Assembly (NCBI RefSeq): GCF_019049625.1
Contig: NZ_JAFMOY010000119.1
Coordinates: 50,449-114,448, forward strand
Source: Rahnella ecdela
GTDB taxonomy: Bacteria > Pseudomonadota > Gammaproteobacteria > Enterobacterales > Enterobacteriaceae
Length of the DNA: 64,000 nt
Direction of reading: 5' to 3'
How positions within the stretch are numbered: the stretch's first letter is position 1; each line of letters opens with the position of its first letter. The notes under the pieces are model-generated. The model was not told the DNA's origin. It saw nothing but the letters and a program-made list of their open reading frames with translations, and did no database searches. A program made the position numbers and the translations under genes. Of the stretch, positions 1-9,032 are shown in pieces.

Positions 1-766
1 GCGCAGATAACTGCGCAATGGCACTCAGAGGTGACCAGCATTGCATCGCCGCAGGCGGAGACATTCCGCTGAAAAAACACTCGCTGTGGCATAGCGCCGC
101 CGCACGATATTGCTGGCGGATGCGTTCTGACAGCGACACGTCTTGTGGTGCGGTATCAGAAAAACCAAACTGAAAGGGCAAACTGTGCGGAGAGGCCCAG
201 AGGAATGCGTCATCAAGCGGATGCACCAGCAGCGCATCTCCCGGAAGGCCGGCAGCAAAGGCCGCAACCTGAAGTGCGCAGGGGGTCAGTTCAATGGCAT
301 CCGGATAAAGCCGCGCCTGAGACAGACATTCCATCCACTGCTGGATTTCCTGTTGTCTGGCCGCCGTGACTACCACCTGATTGTCGCCGTGGGGATCCGC
401 GCGGTAGTCCATCATCAGATGTTCCATGCCCAGCGGAAACTGTTTTGCCGCATGAGCTAAGATGAAGGCACTGCGGGCCGGTTCGCGTAGACGGGCATCC
501 GGCGCCGCCATCCGTTGCTGCATAATGCGTTGTGCAGGAAGGGTAATTCGCAGAGAAAATGTCGTCGGAAGCGTTTTTCGCCAGCACGATAAAATGGCGA
601 TCAGTTGCGTGGTCTCATGTAATATCCCCTCCCGCAATGTGAAGGAAGGCAGCGGATGCTGCCACCAGTGACGTAATTGCCAGCCATGCCGCCGCCGCTG
701 AACGGCGATCGCACGGGCAAAACCGGCTTGAATATCCAGACCTACCTGCCATGCTTGTAGTCGCAT
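1..766 (-). CDS. hofM: HofM, PilM-like pilus/DNA-uptake assembly protein (partial, 3' end outside window)
   Basis: An open frame runs leftward from an ATG at 766 to the window edge without a stop, giving 255 codons of N-terminal sequence. It begins MRLQAWQVGLDIQ and has an actin-like (PilM/FtsA-type) opening with a short G-D-I strand. Identification rests mainly on synteny: in E. coli and relatives hofM is the first gene of hofMNOPQ and lies divergent to mrcA, exactly as here. The family sits at the inner membrane, where PilM-type proteins form a cytoplasmic platform for type IV pilus or competence machinery, and HofM is linked to use of DNA as a nutrient. E. coli HofM is about 259 residues, so only a short C-terminal part should be missing. 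The gene shares the roughly 120-base intergenic region with mrcA. The frame and start are seen; the name is inferred from position and weak similarity. Confidence 0.8.
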   Translation of the reverse strand, partial: MRLQAWQVGLDIQAGFARAIAVQRRRHGWQLRHWWQHPLPSFTLREGILHETTQLIAILSCWRKTLPTTFSLRITLPAQRIMQQRMAAPDARLREPARSAFILAHAAKQFPLGMEHLMMDYRADPHGDNQVVVTAARQQEIQQWMECLSQARLYPDAIELTPCALQVAAFAAGLPGDALLVHPLDDAFLWASPHSLPFQFGFSDTAPQDVSLSERIRQQYRAAALCHSECFFSGMSPPAAMQCWSPLSAIAQLSA

Positions 767-887
767 TTTCGCCCAATCTCCATATCGTCAGGTAAATAAA
801 AGAACGTATCCATGTTGCTGGCTTGCCTTTATACTACCGCGCGGTTGTTTATAAACTGCCCAATTGACACTTAATGGGAAATCTCAG

Positions 888-3443
888 GTGAAGTTCGTAA
901 AGTATTTATTGATTCTTGCAGTGTGTTGCATTTTGCTGGGAGCCGCCTCGATCTTCGGTTTGTATAAATATATCGAGCCTCAGTTACCCGATGTTGCCAC
1001 TCTCAAAGACGTGCGCCTGCAAACTCCTATGCAGGTCTTCAGCGCGGATGGCGATTTGATCGCCCAATACGGCGAAAAACGTCGTATTCCGTTGAAACTC
1101 GACCAGATCCCACCGGAGATGGTGCATGCGTTTATTGCGACCGAAGACAGTCGTTTCTATGAACACCACGGCGTGGATCCTATCGGTATTTTCCGTGCGG
1201 CTTCCGTTGCGCTGGTGTCTGGCCACGCCTCACAGGGTGCGAGTACCATTACTCAGCAGCTGGCCCGTAACTTCTTCTTAAGTCCAGAACGCACGCTGAC
1301 CCGTAAAATTAAAGAAGCGTTTTTGGCCATCCGCATTGAGCAGATGATGTCCAAAGATGAAATCCTCGAACTGTACCTCAACAAGATTTATCTCGGTTAC
1401 CGTGCCTATGGCGTGGGTGCTTCTGCACAGGTTTATTTCGGTAAAGATGTCAGCCAGTTAACACTGAGTGAAATGGCGGTGATTGCCGGTCTGCCAAAAG
1501 CGCCGTCAACCTTTAACCCGTTGTATTCACATGACCGTTCGTTAGCGCGCCGCAATACCGTGCTGGCCCGTATGCTGGACGAAAAATACATCACGCAGGC
1601 GCAGTATGATCAGGCACGCGCTGAACCGCTGGTGGCGAATTATCACGCCCCGCACATCGAATTCTCTGCGCCGTATCTGACTGAAATGGTGCGCCAGGAA
1701 ATGGTGAAACGTTATGGCGATAACGCATATAACGATGGCTACATGGTTTACACCACCATTACTAAGAAAACTCAGCTGGCCGCGCAGGAAGCCCTGCGTA
1801 CCAACGTTCTGAACTACGATATGCGCCACGGCTATCGCGGCCCGTCTAACGAGTTGTGGAAAGTGGGCGAACCCGCATGGGATCAGGACAAAATTGTTCA
1901 GTCGCTGAAAACGCTGCCGGTCTATGGCCCGCTGTTCCCTGCTGTTATCACGGCAACGGATGACGCACAGGCGACGGCGACCATGTCTAACCGGGCGGTG
2001 ATAAGCCTGCCGTTCAGTGGCATGCGTTGGGCACGTCCTTACCGTAACGACAATGCTCAGGGTGCGACGCCGAAAAAAGTGTCTGACGTGGTGCGCCCAG
2101 GTCAGCAAATTTGGGTACGTAAAGTAGGCGATGTCTGGTGGCTGGCGCAGGTTCCTGACGTCAACTCAGCTATCGTTTCGCTTAATCCAAATGACGGTGC
2201 GATTGAAGCACTGGTCGGCGGTTTTGACTTTAACCAGAGCAAATTCAACCGTGCGAATCAGGCAGTGCGTCAGCTCGGTTCAAACATCAAACCGTTCCTG
2301 TATACCGCAGCAATGGACAAAGGCCTGACGCTGGCGACCATTCTCAATGACATGCCGATTACCCGCTGGGATGCCGGTGCTGGTACAGACTGGCGTCCGA
2401 AGAACTCACCGCCAACGTATTACGGTCCGATCCGCTTACGCCGGGGTCTCGGTGAGTCTAAAAACGTGGTGATGGTGCGTGCAATGCGTGCGATGGGTGT
2501 GGATTACGCGGCAGAATATCTGCAACGTTTCGGCTTCCCGGCGTCTAACATTGTGCATTCCGAATCTCTGGCTCTGGGCTCGGCTTCTTTCACCCCGTTA
2601 CAGGTTGTGCGTGGTTACGCCACACTGACTAACGGCGGTTATCTGGTCGATCCGTATTTCATCACTAAAATCGTTGATGAATCCGGTCAGGTTCAGTTTG
2701 AAACGAAACCTAAAATTGCCTGCCGCACCTGCAATATTCCGGTGATTTACGGCGATACACAAAAATCAGCCGTGCTGTCCAATGACAACGTAGAAAACGT
2801 TGCGACATCGACCACCGGCAACAATACCAGCGTTCCGACTCCTCAACTGGAGCAGGTTCCTCCTAACTCACCGCAGGTTGATGCCGCGCAGCAATACGCG
2901 CCGCACGTGATCAGCACACCGCTTTCGTTCCTGATAAGCGATGCGCTGACCTCTAACATCTACGGTGAACCAGGCTGGATGGGAACCGGCTGGCGTGCAG
3001 GGCGTGATCTGAAACGCCACGACATCGGCGGTAAAACCGGTACGACCAACAGCTCGAAAGATGCGTGGTTCTCAGGTTATGGCCCGAATGTGGTGACCTC
3101 GGTCTGGATTGGATTTGACGATCACCGTCGTGATTTGGGCCGTTCAACAGCTTCAGGCGTGATCCCTGATCAGATTTCCGGTGCGGAAGGCGGCGCGAAA
3201 AGTGCTCAGCCAGCCTGGGATGATTACATGAAAGCCGTGCTGGACGGCGTACCGGAGCAGCCACAAACGCCACCACCAGGCGTGGTGACCGTCACTATCG
3301 ATAAGAGTACCGGTAAGTTGTCTGACGGCGGCGGTAACAGTCGTCCGGAATACTTCATCGACGGAACTCAGCCGACAGAACATGCGGTGCATGAAGTCGG
3401 GACAACCATCATGGATAACGGCCAGGAACACGAACTGTTCTGA
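888..3443 (+). CDS. mrcA: Penicillin-binding protein 1a (bifunctional glycosyltransferase/transpeptidase)
   Basis: PBP1a polymerises lipid II into glycan strands and cross-links the peptides at the periplasmic face of the inner membrane. I chose the GTG at 888 (851 residues, against 850 in E. coli): it gives the family N-terminus VKFVKYLLILAVCC, and a GGGA ribosome site lies just upstream. A TTG 24 bases earlier would add an atypical extension. Visible parts are one N-terminal membrane segment (about residues 5-25), a GT51 domain with the EDSRFYEHHG motif and GASTITQQLARN, and the PBP1a OB-like insert. The transpeptidase has SNIK in QLGSNIKPF (nucleophile Ser), SKN in GESKNVVM and KTGT in GGKTGTTNSSKDAW. 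It is divergent from hofM and followed by a strong terminator. All catalytic motifs are intact. Confidence 0.98.
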   Translation: MKFVKYLLILAVCCILLGAASIFGLYKYIEPQLPDVATLKDVRLQTPMQVFSADGDLIAQYGEKRRIPLKLDQIPPEMVHAFIATEDSRFYEHHGVDPIGIFRAASVALVSGHASQGASTITQQLARNFFLSPERTLTRKIKEAFLAIRIEQMMSKDEILELYLNKIYLGYRAYGVGASAQVYFGKDVSQLTLSEMAVIAGLPKAPSTFNPLYSHDRSLARRNTVLARMLDEKYITQAQYDQARAEPLVANYHAPHIEFSAPYLTEMVRQEMVKRYGDNAYNDGYMVYTTITKKTQLAAQEALRTNVLNYDMRHGYRGPSNELWKVGEPAWDQDKIVQSLKTLPVYGPLFPAVITATDDAQATATMSNRAVISLPFSGMRWARPYRNDNAQGATPKKVSDVVRPGQQIWVRKVGDVWWLAQVPDVNSAIVSLNPNDGAIEALVGGFDFNQSKFNRANQAVRQLGSNIKPFLYTAAMDKGLTLATILNDMPITRWDAGAGTDWRPKNSPPTYYGPIRLRRGLGESKNVVMVRAMRAMGVDYAAEYLQRFGFPASNIVHSESLALGSASFTPLQVVRGYATLTNGGYLVDPYFITKIVDESGQVQFETKPKIACRTCNIPVIYGDTQKSAVLSNDNVENVATSTTGNNTSVPTPQLEQVPPNSPQVDAAQQYAPHVISTPLSFLISDALTSNIYGEPGWMGTGWRAGRDLKRHDIGGKTGTTNSSKDAWFSGYGPNVVTSVWIGFDDHRRDLGRSTASGVIPDQISGAEGGAKSAQPAWDDYMKAVLDGVPEQPQTPPPGVVTVTIDKSTGKLSDGGGNSRPEYFIDGTQPTEHAVHEVGTTIMDNGQEHELF

Positions 3444-3460
3444 TGCGTAAGCTGTAAAGC

Positions 3461-3497
3461 AAAAAGCCGGTCTGCATAAAGCATGACCGGCTTTTTT
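3461..3497. terminator. Bidirectional intrinsic terminator between mrcA and nudE
   Basis: A GC-rich stem (AAGCCGGTC pairing with GACCGGCTT) is flanked by an A-run on the left and a T-run on the right, so it can end transcription of both mrcA (plus) and the convergent nudE (minus). Confidence 0.85.
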
Positions 3498-3517
3498 AAT
3501 GGCGTTTTATCAGGGAT

Positions 3518-4075
3518 TCAGCGGACATTACGCGTCAGAAAATCATGCGCAAGGAACAACGCGCTGACGTTGCGGGCTTCGCAAAAATCAGGATGTTGCA
3601 GCAATTCCATCATGCGGGAAACAGGCCAGCGGGTTTGCGGCAATGGTTCCGGCTCATCCCCTTCCAGACTTTTCAGATAAAGGTCTTTGGCAATGACGAT
3701 ATTCATGCGGCTGGAAAAATAGGAAGGCGCCATTGTCAGTTTTGCCAGCACATCAAAATGTCGGGCACCAAAGCCAACTTCTTCCATTAATTCGCGGTTA
3801 GCCGCCTCCAGAATGCTCTCGCCCGGATCAATCAGCCCTTTAGGAAAACCCAGCTCGTAGCTTTCGATGCCAACAGCATATTCCTGGATTAACACCAGCT
3901 CATCATCAATGACAGGAATAATCATCACTGCTTCGCGATCTGAAGGCCGCATACGTTCGTAAACACGCTCTGCGCCGTTGCTGAAAGTCAGATCAACGGA
4001 TTCGATGGTGAACAGACGCGAACGTGCTACGGTTTCCACCTTAGTGATTTTCGGTTTTTGCAGGTGTTGTGTCAT
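3518..4075 (-). CDS. nudE: NudE, Nudix hydrolase for ADP compounds (ADP-ribose, NADH, Ap3A)
   Basis: The 185-residue protein aligns end to end with E. coli NudE (186). The complete Nudix box is present: G-x5-E-x7-R-E-L-x-E-E-x-G-F, running from GLIDPGE through REL to EEVGFG at about residues 80-102. These Glu residues bind the Mg2+ needed to split the pyrophosphate of ADP-ribose, NADH and related nucleotides in the cytoplasm, a housecleaning role. The conserved C-terminal EARNVSALFL block is also present. It is convergent with mrcA, sharing a terminator, and divergent from igaA across 442 bases, the same order as in E. coli (mrcA-nudE-igaA). Nothing unusual is seen. Confidence 0.97.
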   Translation of the reverse strand: MTQHLQKPKITKVETVARSRLFTIESVDLTFSNGAERVYERMRPSDREAVMIIPVIDDELVLIQEYAVGIESYELGFPKGLIDPGESILEAANRELMEEVGFGARHFDVLAKLTMAPSYFSSRMNIVIAKDLYLKSLEGDEPEPLPQTRWPVSRMMELLQHPDFCEARNVSALFLAHDFLTRNVR

Positions 4076-4517
4076 TTCATCCCCAACTTATTATTCACCT
4101 GACCAGAGGTGTTCTAATGGGTTCGTTGTTCTGTTTAAAGACCGCTATCAGTGAGCATTGTGCGTTATTGAGAGCCGGAATCGCAATCTTTACTGCAAAC
4201 CGGTTCAGCCCGCACTCATTTTTTGCACAAAAAGCCTCTAAAAAGTCAGCATAAAAAGCGCAAAAAGCATCCGAACGCTCACGCTGGTCACATTTTTGCT
4301 TTAACAAAAACGCTGACACATCAAAATAGGATTATACCGATACCAGACAGTTCTTAAATGCAGGTATCCTCAACCGTGGTATTTTTTGTGCTTAATATTC
4401 CGCCATATAATAATTAAATTCCTACCTAAAGGCACTCGCGCGCAGAATGTGCTTTCCATTTATGTATAATACTTTCACAGAGTTGACGTAAGTCACCCAC
4501 GTCTGAACGGGGATCGG
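4076..4517. promoter_or_regulatory. nudE-igaA divergent intergenic region with a candidate igaA promoter
   Basis: This 442-base gene-free stretch separates two divergent genes and must hold both promoters. A perfect -10 hexamer TATAAT lies at 4465-4470, about 50 bases before the igaA ATG, but no good -35 sits 17 bases upstream. A second AT-rich patch (around 4325-4340, ATTATACC) could serve either direction. The small open frame on the minus strand at 4095-4319 has no ribosome site or recognisable protein features and is not called. Confidence 0.4.
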
Positions 4518-6659
4518 ATGAGCACAGTTGTCGTGACATTGGTGTTGTTGTGTATCGCAATCATTGCCACAGCGTCTTATTTTTGGCTTGTATTGCGCCG
4601 CCGCCAACGCGACGAATCTGTCGTGCGTTTTTCCGCACCGAGTCAGCGCAAACTTTCGCAGAAAGAACGTGATGCCGTAGAACGCTACCTGCGCCAGCAT
4701 GAAGGGCTCGGGCAGACGCCGATCACCCACCGTAATAATCTGATTATCCTGCAAGATAAACTGACGCTGACCACCAAAAGCGAAAATGTTTACAGTCTGA
4801 AGCGCGCGATCACCCGCTATGGCGTGGCGAGCGAAGACCCAAACAAATGGCGTTATTTCCTGGATGCGACTGAAATTCACCTGCCGCCTTTCTGGGAGCA
4901 GTACATCGCTCAGGAAAACGAAGTCGAGCTGATCAAAACGCAGACTCTGCCACTGGTGATTTCACTCAACGGTCATACTCTGGCCGATCACGTCTATGAA
5001 GGTCCGGCGCCGGTTTCAGCAGTAATTCCTTCTCAGCCGCAAAACGCGTCGATACGCCATGAAGAAAGTGAACATATCGAACTGGTAAAAGTGCGCAGCG
5101 AAACCCGCGAGGAACGCGCCCTGACCCGTTCGAACGGCGTTAAAGAAGCGCTGGCCGTGTCGGGTATTCTCCTGCTGTTATTCATCACGCTGCAAAGTCC
5201 GGTGATGTTCCTTCCGTGGATCCTGATGATTGCCGCAGCGCTGGCGGGCTGGGTTATCTGGCGGGTGGTGGCTGAACGTTTTGGTAAAAACCGTAAAGAA
5301 ATCCATTGCCTGCGGGGTTTGCCTAAACGCTGGGGATTGTTTGGTGAATCCAAGCAAGGGGATATCAGCAATATTTCCCTCGGCGCTATCGACCTGATTT
5401 ATCCGCCGCACTGGCAACCCTATATTGGTCGCGATTTGGGCCAGCCGACCGATGTCGAAGTGTATATGAACAGCCAGGTTGTCCGTCAGGGCAGCATTTT
5501 GTCATTGCATGATGAGGTCAAAAAATTCCCGCTACAGCTTTGGGGAAAAAATCTGGTGCTTGCCACCAGCGCATTCCTTCTGCTGCTGGCATTACTGGTG
5601 TATGTCCCCCTCGGTCTGCCGCTGAAACTCAGCATCGCATGGCTTCAGGGCGCGCAAAGTACGCAGGTTAACAGCGTTCAGGATCTGGAAAAAACCACGC
5701 TGCGTGTCGGCGATACGCTGAAAGTTCAGGGCACCGGCATGTGTAATGTGCCACCGTCAGCCAGCCGTACGGCCTCCGGTTATATGCCTTTCGATTGTTC
5801 AGCCATCTACTGGAATAACGCCACGCCGCTGCCTGTTCCGCAATCAGAAATCATTGAAGCGGCGACGGCGTTGCAGACGACTGTGAATAATCAGATGCAC
5901 CCCGGCGAAAGTCCGGAGCAAAATATCAACCCGCAACTGGCAACCGCGATTGAGAAATCCGGCATGATCCTGCTGGATGATTTTGCCGATATCGTGCTTA
6001 AAACAGAAGCGTTGTGCGGAAACAATAATGATTGCGTACGTCTGAAAAACGCACTGGTCAATCTGGGGAACTCAAGCAACTGGAACTCACTGGTCAAGCG
6101 CGCGAAAGCGGGTTCATTGCAGGGTATCAACGTGCTGCTGCGACCGGTCAGTGCGCAGTCGCTGAGTGAACTGGTGAATAACGCCACCTCATCGTTCTTC
6201 ATGCAGGAAACCCGACGTGCCGCTGACAGCCTGAACAGCCCGCCACCGGGCGGTTTCTTAATCAGTAACGATGAAGGCCGCGATTTAATTGAGATGCCGG
6301 TGCCACCTGTCGGGCTGTACGCAAATCCGCCGCAGGATCAGTGGAAACAGCTGCAACATTTATCAACTCTGCTGCTTCATACCCCGTTCAGTGCGCAGGG
6401 TGTGATCACCGGTATCAGCGTGGACGCTAACGGAACCCGTCATATTTCATTGCACAGTGAACCGGATATTTCCACGCTGTGGCGTTATCTGGGTACCAGC
6501 TTATTGTTATTCCTGTTGTTCGGCATTTTGCTGGTGAACAGCGTGATGTTTATCCGCCGCTTCGTAAAAGATAAGCGCCGTATTGATGATATCCAGCAAC
6601 ACTACAATTCGTGTTTCCACCCGACGTTAACGCCAGTCATGCCGCGTACCCTGGGCTGA
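4518..6659 (+). CDS. igaA: IgaA (YrfF/UmoB), inner-membrane inhibitor of the Rcs phosphorelay
   Basis: The product has 713 residues, against 711 in E. coli YrfF. IgaA contacts RcsD and restrains the Rcs envelope-stress phosphorelay; it is essential in many enterics unless rcs is mutated, and RcsF relieves its inhibition. Hydrophobic segments at about residues 4-26, 213-252 (two close helices), 344-366 and 655-677 match the known topology: cytoplasmic N-terminal domains and one large periplasmic domain between the last two helices. Cysteines in the periplasmic part (TGMCNVPPS, PFDCSAIYW, EALCGNNNDCV) fit the disulfide-bearing domain of the family. The ATG at 4518 follows GGGGATCGG. Context (nudE upstream, yrfG-hslR-hslO downstream) is the conserved enterobacterial order. 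Confidence 0.95.
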   Translation: MSTVVVTLVLLCIAIIATASYFWLVLRRRQRDESVVRFSAPSQRKLSQKERDAVERYLRQHEGLGQTPITHRNNLIILQDKLTLTTKSENVYSLKRAITRYGVASEDPNKWRYFLDATEIHLPPFWEQYIAQENEVELIKTQTLPLVISLNGHTLADHVYEGPAPVSAVIPSQPQNASIRHEESEHIELVKVRSETREERALTRSNGVKEALAVSGILLLLFITLQSPVMFLPWILMIAAALAGWVIWRVVAERFGKNRKEIHCLRGLPKRWGLFGESKQGDISNISLGAIDLIYPPHWQPYIGRDLGQPTDVEVYMNSQVVRQGSILSLHDEVKKFPLQLWGKNLVLATSAFLLLLALLVYVPLGLPLKLSIAWLQGAQSTQVNSVQDLEKTTLRVGDTLKVQGTGMCNVPPSASRTASGYMPFDCSAIYWNNATPLPVPQSEIIEAATALQTTVNNQMHPGESPEQNINPQLATAIEKSGMILLDDFADIVLKTEALCGNNNDCVRLKNALVNLGNSSNWNSLVKRAKAGSLQGINVLLRPVSAQSLSELVNNATSSFFMQETRRAADSLNSPPPGGFLISNDEGRDLIEMPVPPVGLYANPPQDQWKQLQHLSTLLLHTPFSAQGVITGISVDANGTRHISLHSEPDISTLWRYLGTSLLLFLLFGILLVNSVMFIRRFVKDKRRIDDIQQHYNSCFHPTLTPVMPRTLG

Positions 6660-6780
6660 AAACCACCGGGTGGCTCTGCGCCACCCGGTGAGATTGTGCT
6701 ACCCTGATGCCCTTCCCTGCTTTTACTTTTTCTCTCCTGCGGCGCCCGCACCACTTCAGCCGCCAGGACATGGAGTTTTC

Positions 6781-7470
6781 ATGCCCCCTGATTTTAACTG
6801 GAATTGTATTGATACCGTTTTGCTGGACATGGACGGCACGCTGCTGGATCTGGCGTTCGACAGTCAGTTCTGGTTGCAGGATGTGCCCTTAGCCCTCAGC
6901 CAGCAACGGTCTATTCCGCTTGAAAATGCCCGTCAGGTTATTCATGACGAATATCTGGCGGTGCAGCACACCATGAACTGGTATTGCTTTGATTACTGGA
7001 GTGAGCGGTTGGACATGGATATCTATCAGATGACCACTAACATCGGCAAAAATGCGCAACTGCGTGATGATACGCTGCCATTTCTGACGCATCTGCGTAA
7101 CAGCGGACGTCAGACCATTTTGCTGACCAACGCGCATCCGCACAGTCTGTCCGTTAAAATCGAGCATACCGGTTTAGACCAGCACCTTGATTTATTACTT
7201 TCCACCCACACATTTGGTTATCCGAAGGAAGATCAGCGGTTGTGGTCTGCGGTACAAAAGCAAACGGGCTTTGATCCTGAACGCACGTTATTTGTCGATG
7301 ACGGTGAACCCATCCTGAATGCGGCAAAAACCTTCGGTATCCGCTATTGTCTGGGTATAGAAAATCCGGATTCGACCATGGCAGATAAGTCATTTCAGGG
7401 CCATCCCTCCATTAATGACTTCCGTAGCCTGTTGCCCTCGATTCAACCCGTAACAGGCCCAGCTAAATAA
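6781..7470 (+). CDS. yrfG: YrfG, HAD-family GMP/IMP nucleotidase
   Basis: From the ATG at 6781 (GGAG five bases upstream) this is 229 residues, close to E. coli YrfG (222). The open frame extends further upstream but only through an unrelated, low-complexity stretch, so the internal ATG is preferred. HAD motifs are clear: DMDGT (nucleophile and acid Asp, about residues 17-21), LLTNAHPH (motif II Thr region), YPKEDQR (motif III Lys) and FVDDGEP (motif IV Asp pair). The E. coli enzyme dephosphorylates purine mononucleotides, mainly GMP and IMP. It sits between igaA and hslR, separated by 24 bases from hslR, probably in one transcription unit. No defect is visible. Confidence 0.93.
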   Translation: MPPDFNWNCIDTVLLDMDGTLLDLAFDSQFWLQDVPLALSQQRSIPLENARQVIHDEYLAVQHTMNWYCFDYWSERLDMDIYQMTTNIGKNAQLRDDTLPFLTHLRNSGRQTILLTNAHPHSLSVKIEHTGLDQHLDLLLSTHTFGYPKEDQRLWSAVQKQTGFDPERTLFVDDGEPILNAAKTFGIRYCLGIENPDSTMADKSFQGHPSINDFRSLLPSIQPVTGPAK

Positions 7471-7494
7471 TTCCGGCAGGTTCAGGGGAGTTAG

Positions 7495-7899
7495 ATGAAA
7501 GGTAAAACGGACGACGACGATAATGCAGTACGTCTCGATAAATGGCTGTGGGCGGCTCGTTTTTATAAGACGCGCGCTCTGGCTCGCGAGATGATTGATG
7601 GTGGCAAAGTGCATTACAACGGTCAGCGGGGGAAACCCAGCAAGCTGATGGAACTGAATGCCGAAATCACGCTACGTCAGGGAAATGACACAAAAACGAT
7701 CACCGTTCTGGGGCTGACCACTCATCGCCGCAGCGCGGAAGACGCACAAAAACTGTATCAGGAAACCGACGCAAGCATTGCCAGCCGGGAGAAAATCTCC
7801 GAGGCACGCAAAATGAATGCTATGCCGCATCCGGACCGACGTCCGGACAAAAAGGAACGGCGGACCCTGATCAAATTTAAATATGGCGATTCTGAATAA
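7495..7899 (+). CDS. hslR: HslR (Hsp15), heat-shock ribosome-associated RNA-binding protein
   Basis: This 134-residue basic protein carries an S4 RNA-binding domain near the N-terminus ([18 protein letters not shown] at about residues 12-29) and a Lys/Arg-rich tail ending in [12 protein letters not shown]. coli Hsp15 is 133 residues and recognises 50S subunits carrying a stalled peptidyl-tRNA, helping to recycle them after heat shock. The ATG at 7495 is preceded by GGGGAG. It lies between yrfG and hslO; the 22-base gap to hslO suggests co-transcription. Confidence 0.96.
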   Translation: MKGKTDDDDNAVRLDKWLWAARFYKTRALAREMIDGGKVHYNGQRGKPSKLMELNAEITLRQGNDTKTITVLGLTTHRRSAEDAQKLYQETDASIASREKISEARKMNAMPHPDRRPDKKERRTLIKFKYGDSE

Positions 7900-7921
7900 A
7901 TCGCCACAAAGAGAGAAAATT

Positions 7922-8806
7922 ATGTCTAATCACGACCAATTGCATCGCTACCTGTTCAATCATCACGCCGTTCGCGGTGAACTGGTCTCGCTCAAAGAAA
8001 CCTTTCGGGAGATTGTTGCCGGTCACGACTATCCGGCAGAAGTGCATAATCTGCTGGGCGAAATGCTGGTGGCGACCAGTCTGCTGACCGCGACCCTGAA
8101 ATTCGACGGCGATATTACCGTACAGCTGCAAGGCGATGGCCCGCTGAAACTGGCCGTGATTAACGGTAATAATAAACAAGAATTGCGCGGTATTGCGCGT
8201 CTGCAAGGCGACATCGCCGAAGGCAGCTCTCTGAAAGAAATGATCGGCAACGGTTACATGGTTATCACCATTTCTCCGACCGTTGGCGAGCGTTATCAGG
8301 GCGTAGTCGGTCTGGAAGGTGAGAACCTGGCAGAGTGTCTGGAAAACTACTTCATGCAATCCGAGCAGCTACCAACCCGTATCTTTATCCGTACCGGAGA
8401 AGTGGAAGGCCAGCCAGCGGCAGGCGGTATGTTATTGCAGGTTCTGCCCGCGGAAGATACCGACCCGGAAGAATTCAGCCATCTGGCGCAGCTGACCACC
8501 ACCATCAAGACCGAAGAGCTGCTGAACCTGCCGGCTAACGAAGTACTTTACCGCCTGTATCATCAGGAAGAAGTCACATTGTACGAACCGCAGGCAGTGT
8601 GTTTCCGCTGTACCTGCTCGCGTGAACGCTGTGCGGGTGCGCTACTGACGCTGCCGGATGAAGACATTCTCGAAATGCTGGAAGCTGATGGCAAAATTGA
8701 AATGCACTGCGATTATTGCGGTGCAGACTATGAATTTGACGCGATGGATATGGCGACGCTGAAAGCTGGCGGAGATGTTCACTCCGGTGATGACCACGTT
8801 CACTGA
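7922..8806 (+). CDS. hslO: HslO (Hsp33), redox-activated holdase chaperone
   Basis: The product is 294 residues from the ATG at 7922, which follows GAGAGAAAATT and matches the E. coli N-terminus; an upstream in-frame start would overlap hslR. The C-terminal zinc switch is complete: C230-T-C232 and C263-D-Y-C266, the C-x-C/C-x-x-C pair that releases Zn2+ and forms disulfides on oxidative unfolding stress, turning the protein into a dimeric holdase. Three further Cys (C227, C237 and the region around them) are as in relatives. It is cytoplasmic. It is the last gene before a strong terminator, completing the yrfG-hslR-hslO group. Confidence 0.97.
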   Translation: MSNHDQLHRYLFNHHAVRGELVSLKETFREIVAGHDYPAEVHNLLGEMLVATSLLTATLKFDGDITVQLQGDGPLKLAVINGNNKQELRGIARLQGDIAEGSSLKEMIGNGYMVITISPTVGERYQGVVGLEGENLAECLENYFMQSEQLPTRIFIRTGEVEGQPAAGGMLLQVLPAEDTDPEEFSHLAQLTTTIKTEELLNLPANEVLYRLYHQEEVTLYEPQAVCFRCTCSRERCAGALLTLPDEDILEMLEADGKIEMHCDYCGADYEFDAMDMATLKAGGDVHSGDDHVH

Positions 8807-8827
8807 TCGTTAACAACTTAAAACTGA

Positions 8828-8857
8828 GGGACTTTTTACCGAAAAGTCCCTTTTTTA
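8828..8857 (+). terminator. Intrinsic terminator after hslO
   Basis: Stem GGGACTTT(T) pairs with (A)AAAGTCCC around a short loop, followed directly by a run of T. It ends the yrfG-hslR-hslO unit. Confidence 0.88.
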
Positions 8858-9032
8858 TTTCCTTCACATAACCTTTTTGCATACCTTTCGAGTTTTTCAT
8901 CACAATTCTGGAAAAACATTTACATCTCCCGTTATTCTTTGAGACTTGTCGCGGTTAAAACGCGATAAATACCTACAATAACAACTGATTTATCCCTACC
9001 GAGGGATTCAAAGTTCAGTGAGGAGCAGGGAA

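Noticed and set aside
4095..4319. 74-codon minus-strand frame between nudE and igaA
   Set aside because: There is no ribosome site and no recognisable feature; it lies in a divergent promoter region.
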